Source of the DNA: Neopusillimonas maritima
Lineage (GTDB): Bacteria > Pseudomonadota > Gammaproteobacteria > Burkholderiales > Burkholderiaceae_B
Assembly (NCBI RefSeq): GCF_040930455.2
Contig: NZ_CP170494.1
Strand: one strand, 5' to 3'
Length of the DNA stretch: 64,000 nt
Shown here: positions 61,250-64,000 of the stretch, one piece after another
Layout of the letters: the number at the start of each line of letters is the position of its first letter
Position numbering within the stretch: the stretch's first letter is position 1
Program-made: the position numbers and the translations under genes
Notes under the pieces: generated by a model
What the model saw: only the letters and a program-made list of their open reading frames with translations
What the model was told of the DNA's origin: nothing
Databases searched by the model: none

Positions 61250-62287
61250 ATGAGTTTTACGGTAACGGTTCAACCTACAGGTCATACATTCCCGGTCGCG
61301 CCCGGCGAAACGGTGCTGGATGCCGCTTTGGCAGCCGATATTATTCTCCCTTACAGTTGTCGCACGGGCGCGTGCTCAACGTGCAAAGGCAAGGTTGTGT
61401 CAGGTCGGTTTGAGGCCGGTTCCGCGCCCGCGCAGATTTTATCGCCCGAAGAATTGAAAGACGGCTATACCTTGTTTTGTCAGGCCAAGCCTGATTCAGA
61501 TATGGTGATTGAGGCGCAGGAAATCCGCATGGCCGGCGATATCCAGATTCGCAAAATGCCGTCACGTGTGATGGGTTTGGAGCGCGTTCGTGATGACGTT
61601 ATGGTGGTGAAGTTGCAATTGCCGCCGGCTGAACCTTTTCGCTATTACGCCGGTCAGTATCTGGAGTTCATTTTGAAATCCGGCGAGCGGCGCAGTTATT
61701 CCATGGCGAACCCGCCGTCTGACGATAATATGGTGGAGTTGCACATTCGGCATATGCCGGGTGGTGTTTTTACCGACCACGTTTTTGGCGTCGGTGAAAC
61801 GGCCATGAAAGTGCGGGAAATCTTGCGTGTGGAAGGTCCGTTGGGTTCGTTCTTCTTGCGCGAAGACAGCGACAAGCCGGTTGTGTTTCTTGCCAGCGGA
61901 ACCGGTTTTGCCCCTATTAAGGCGCTGGTAGAGCGCATGCAACAAACGGGTCATATTCGCCCGGTCGTGTTGTATTGGGGCGGGCGCCGCCCGGGTGATC
62001 TGTATATGAACGAGCTGGCACGGCAATGGGCTGAAACTTTACCTGATTTCAGGTATGTGCCGGTTGTTTCCGATGCTCTGCCGGAAGATAACTGGACAGG
62101 GCGTAGCGGGTTTGTGCATCGGGCCGTGCTCGAAGACATTCCCGATTTGTCGGGCTACCAGGTATATGCCTGCGGCGCACCGGCTATGGTGGAAGCGGCG
62201 CGTAAAGACTTTACCCGGCAGGCAGGTTTGCCTGACAATGAGTTCTATGCGGACGCCTTTACCTCGCAGGCGGACACGCACAAATAA
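61250..62287 (+). CDS. 2Fe-2S ferredoxin / FAD-NAD(P) oxidoreductase (AscD-like)
   Basis: A 345-residue iron-sulfur flavoprotein reductase. The N-terminal plant-type ferredoxin has SCRTGACSTCKGKV and, further on, LFCQAKP for the cluster. The FAD domain has RSYSMANPP, and the NAD domain LASGTGFAPIKALVERM and YACGAPAMVEAARKDF. It is usually annotated as CDP-6-deoxy-delta-3,4-glucoseen reductase by similarity, but no sugar genes are nearby, so it more likely supplies electrons to an unknown oxygenase or reductase. TTG 61232 and ATG 61241 are possible earlier starts; ATG 61250 fits homologues and the AGGT spacing. Confidence 0.87.
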   Translation: MSFTVTVQPTGHTFPVAPGETVLDAALAADIILPYSCRTGACSTCKGKVVSGRFEAGSAPAQILSPEELKDGYTLFCQAKPDSDMVIEAQEIRMAGDIQIRKMPSRVMGLERVRDDVMVVKLQLPPAEPFRYYAGQYLEFILKSGERRSYSMANPPSDDNMVELHIRHMPGGVFTDHVFGVGETAMKVREILRVEGPLGSFFLREDSDKPVVFLASGTGFAPIKALVERMQQTGHIRPVVLYWGGRRPGDLYMNELARQWAETLPDFRYVPVVSDALPEDNWTGRSGFVHRAVLEDIPDLSGYQVYACGAPAMVEAARKDFTRQAGLPDNEFYADAFTSQADTHK

Positions 62288-62354
62288 CGCTTTAATGTGG
62301 TGTCCGCTGCGGGAAACAGGGCCCGTCGTTTGAATTGACTAAAGGTGAGCGTTC

Positions 62355-63608
62355 ATGAAAGTCGTGGTACTGGGTAGTGGAATAATCGGCGTTGCCTCCG
62401 CCTGGTGGCTGAAGCAGGCCGGTCATGACGTGGTTGTGATCGACCGCCAGCCCGGACCGGCGCAGGAAACCAGCCGCGCCAACGGATGCCAGATTTCGGT
62501 TTCTTATGCTGAACCCTGGGCGAACCCCCAAACGCCCATGAAGTTATTGAAGTGGTTGCTTAAAGACAACGCGCCCATGGCATTCCGTCCGCAGGCCGAC
62601 TGGCGCCAATGGGCATGGGGGCTGCAGTTTTTGCTTGAATGTCGCGCGGCGCGGGTGCCCAAGAATATTCGCCCGATGGTGGCGCTGGCTGAATATAGCT
62701 TGCAAACCCTGAAAGGCATGCGCGAAGAGCTGGGCATTGAGTACAACCACCTGAGTCGCGGTATTTTGAATTTTTACCGTAATAGCGAACAGTTCGACGC
62801 CTCCCAGCAGGCGGCCGGGTATATGCGTGACTACGGCCTCGATCGCCGCATTGTGAGCAAAGAAGAAGTATTGCAAATTGAACCGGCCCTTTCACCGGTG
62901 GCCGATTCCATTGTCGGGGGCGATTACACCGAGCTGGACGAAAGCGGCGACGTGTATTTATTTACCACCGCGTTGGCAAAGAAAGCCGAAGAGGCCGGTG
63001 TTGAGTTTCGTTTCTCAACCCAAATCAATCGGCTCATGGCTGACGGCGGTAAGGTGACCGGGGTTGAGGTGGTAGACCCCGACGGGACTTTTCACACGAT
63101 CACGGGCGATGCTTATGTCGCGGCTTTGGGCAGCTTTACGCCGCATTTGGTTAACCCGCTAGGGGTGTCTTGCCCGGTGTATCCGGCCAAGGGCTATTCG
63201 GCTACCTTTAAAGTGGTGAATCCTGATGCAGCCCCTGTCGTCAGCCTGACCGACAGTGAACATAAGGTTGTTTTCAGCCGATTGGGCGACAGCTTACGTA
63301 TGGCCGGTACGGCCGAGCTGGCCGGGTATAGTCGTTCCTTGAATACAAACCGTTGCAGAAACCTTGTTGTGTTGGCGCACGAGCTATTTCCAAGTGCCCT
63401 TGATTTTGATAATGTTGCTTTTTGGTCGGGTTTGCGTCCCTCCACCCCCTCGAATGTGCCCTTAATCGGTCGTACCCGCGTTTCCAACCTGTATTTGAAT
63501 ACCGGTCACGGCACGTTGGGCTGGACCATGGGCGTGGGGTCGGGGCGTGTACTGGCCGACCTTGTTTCGGGCCAAACGCCCGAGCCCGATTTCCCTTTTC
63601 TAGGTTGA
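62355..63608 (+). CDS. dadA: D-amino acid dehydrogenase small subunit
   Basis: A 417-residue FAD-dependent oxidase of the DAO family that converts D-amino acids such as D-alanine to keto acids, feeding electrons to the respiratory chain. The N-terminal Rossmann motif is VVLGSGIIGVASAWWL. SRANGCQISVSYAEPWANP and LGRLGDS-like FSRLGDSLRMAGTAELAG are DadA features, and NTGHGTLGWTMGVGSGRVLA closes the FAD site. No alanine racemase gene is adjacent in the window. It is followed by a separate solute-binding protein gene. Confidence 0.9.
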   Translation: MKVVVLGSGIIGVASAWWLKQAGHDVVVIDRQPGPAQETSRANGCQISVSYAEPWANPQTPMKLLKWLLKDNAPMAFRPQADWRQWAWGLQFLLECRAARVPKNIRPMVALAEYSLQTLKGMREELGIEYNHLSRGILNFYRNSEQFDASQQAAGYMRDYGLDRRIVSKEEVLQIEPALSPVADSIVGGDYTELDESGDVYLFTTALAKKAEEAGVEFRFSTQINRLMADGGKVTGVEVVDPDGTFHTITGDAYVAALGSFTPHLVNPLGVSCPVYPAKGYSATFKVVNPDAAPVVSLTDSEHKVVFSRLGDSLRMAGTAELAGYSRSLNTNRCRNLVVLAHELFPSALDFDNVAFWSGLRPSTPSNVPLIGRTRVSNLYLNTGHGTLGWTMGVGSGRVLADLVSGQTPEPDFPFLG

Positions 63609-63616
63609 TTCACGGT

Positions 63617-64000
63617 ATGAAATTACACGCGTTTGAACGTACGCCCAGGTTGTTGCGTACGCGGCTGGCTGCAATGCTAGTGTCGGTTTTGGGGTTTGGT
63701 GCGGCGCAAGCGGCAACGGACGTCCAGGTTTGGGTTTCGCTTATCCCCCATAACCAGGCGGTTTTCGACGATTTGGTTGACGACTTCAATAGTGAACAAA
63801 GCGAGGTTCGTGTTGAGATCAAAACGTTTAATACATCGCGTGAAATCGAGCCGGCCTTGCTGGAACGGGTGAGGGATAAACAGAAAACACCGCATCTGGT
63901 GCAAATTGACGACAATCGCAATCCGGAAGCCTTGGCCGCCCAGAAACACATTGCGCCATTGCACACTTTGCTGGCGAAATATCCTATTAAGCATGCCCAG
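63617..64000 (+). CDS. Extracellular solute-binding protein, N-terminal part (cut by window end)
   Basis: ATG 63617 opens a frame that runs off the window after 128 codons. A signal peptide is clear: basic MKLHAFERTPRLLRTR, hydrophobic LAAMLVSVLGFGAAQA, cleavage expected around AQA-ATD. The mature part (DVQVWVSLIPHNQAVFDDLV, then NSEQSEVRVEIKTF) resembles ABC-transporter family 1 binding proteins such as UgpB, which bind glycerol-3-phosphate or sugars. It begins eight bases after the dadA stop, so it may be co-transcribed. Ligand and permease genes lie beyond the window. Confidence 0.75.
   Translation, partial: MKLHAFERTPRLLRTRLAAMLVSVLGFGAAQAATDVQVWVSLIPHNQAVFDDLVDDFNSEQSEVRVEIKTFNTSREIEPALLERVRDKQKTPHLVQIDDNRNPEALAAQKHIAPLHTLLAKYPIKHAQ

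Overview
The window is a chromosomal stretch of a betaproteobacterium, most likely family Alcaligenaceae (a relative of Bordetella, Achromobacter or Pusillimonas). The evidence is the tmRNA tag ANDERFALAA, the gene string gyrA-serC-pheA-tyrA-aroA-cmk-rpsA-ihfB-lapA-lapB-hldA-hldD, the separate heptose kinase gene, and a compact OmpA without a barrel domain. Most of the window is core genome. Genus-level placement is inference.

Layout. 1-1735: the 3' end of an old-yellow-enzyme gene, then mobile-element debris: the C-terminal part of a serine recombinase fused in frame to an N-terminally truncated ISL3 transposase, abutting a second ISL3 3' end. 1809-4645: ssrA (tmRNA), gph, ubiG and ompA, all on the minus strand. 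4646-18372: a dense plus-strand run for DNA gyrase A, serine and aromatic amino acid synthesis, CMP kinase, ribosomal protein S1, IHF-beta, the LPS assembly regulators LapA/LapB and heptose activation. 18523-23687: comEA, cysM, mltB, a histone-deacetylase-like amidohydrolase and etfBA. 23688-24385: a junction with a long terminator palindrome, a small membrane-protein ORF and tandem repeats that look like an insertion-sequence end. 24386-35258: rplS, a Nudix CoA pyrophosphatase, rsgA, a Ste24-like protease, orn, a paaG-like hydratase, acpS, nagZ, uvrC, pgsA, an MFS exporter and queF.

35315-42688 is a coherent microaerobic respiration module. A perfect FNR box precedes a transmembrane-only derivative of the CcoI copper ATPase, followed by ccoS, ccoNOQP, ccoG, ccoH, a small two-helix membrane protein, and an fnr gene on the opposite strand. 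FNR probably activates the oxidase operon under low oxygen.

42840-64000: a LysR regulator, clpB with a sigma-32-like promoter, queH, glnE, a YhdP-family envelope protein, gdhA, rho, trxA, parE, parC, a ferredoxin-type oxidoreductase, dadA, and the start of a solute-binding protein cut by the window edge. gyrA, parC and parE therefore all lie within one window.

The most unusual item is the CcoI-like protein at 35363-36328. It keeps the transmembrane helices and the CPC copper motif, but the actuator domain and the whole phosphorylation/nucleotide-binding domain are missing, with the frame intact. No CRISPR array, tRNA, rRNA or intact mobile element was seen.
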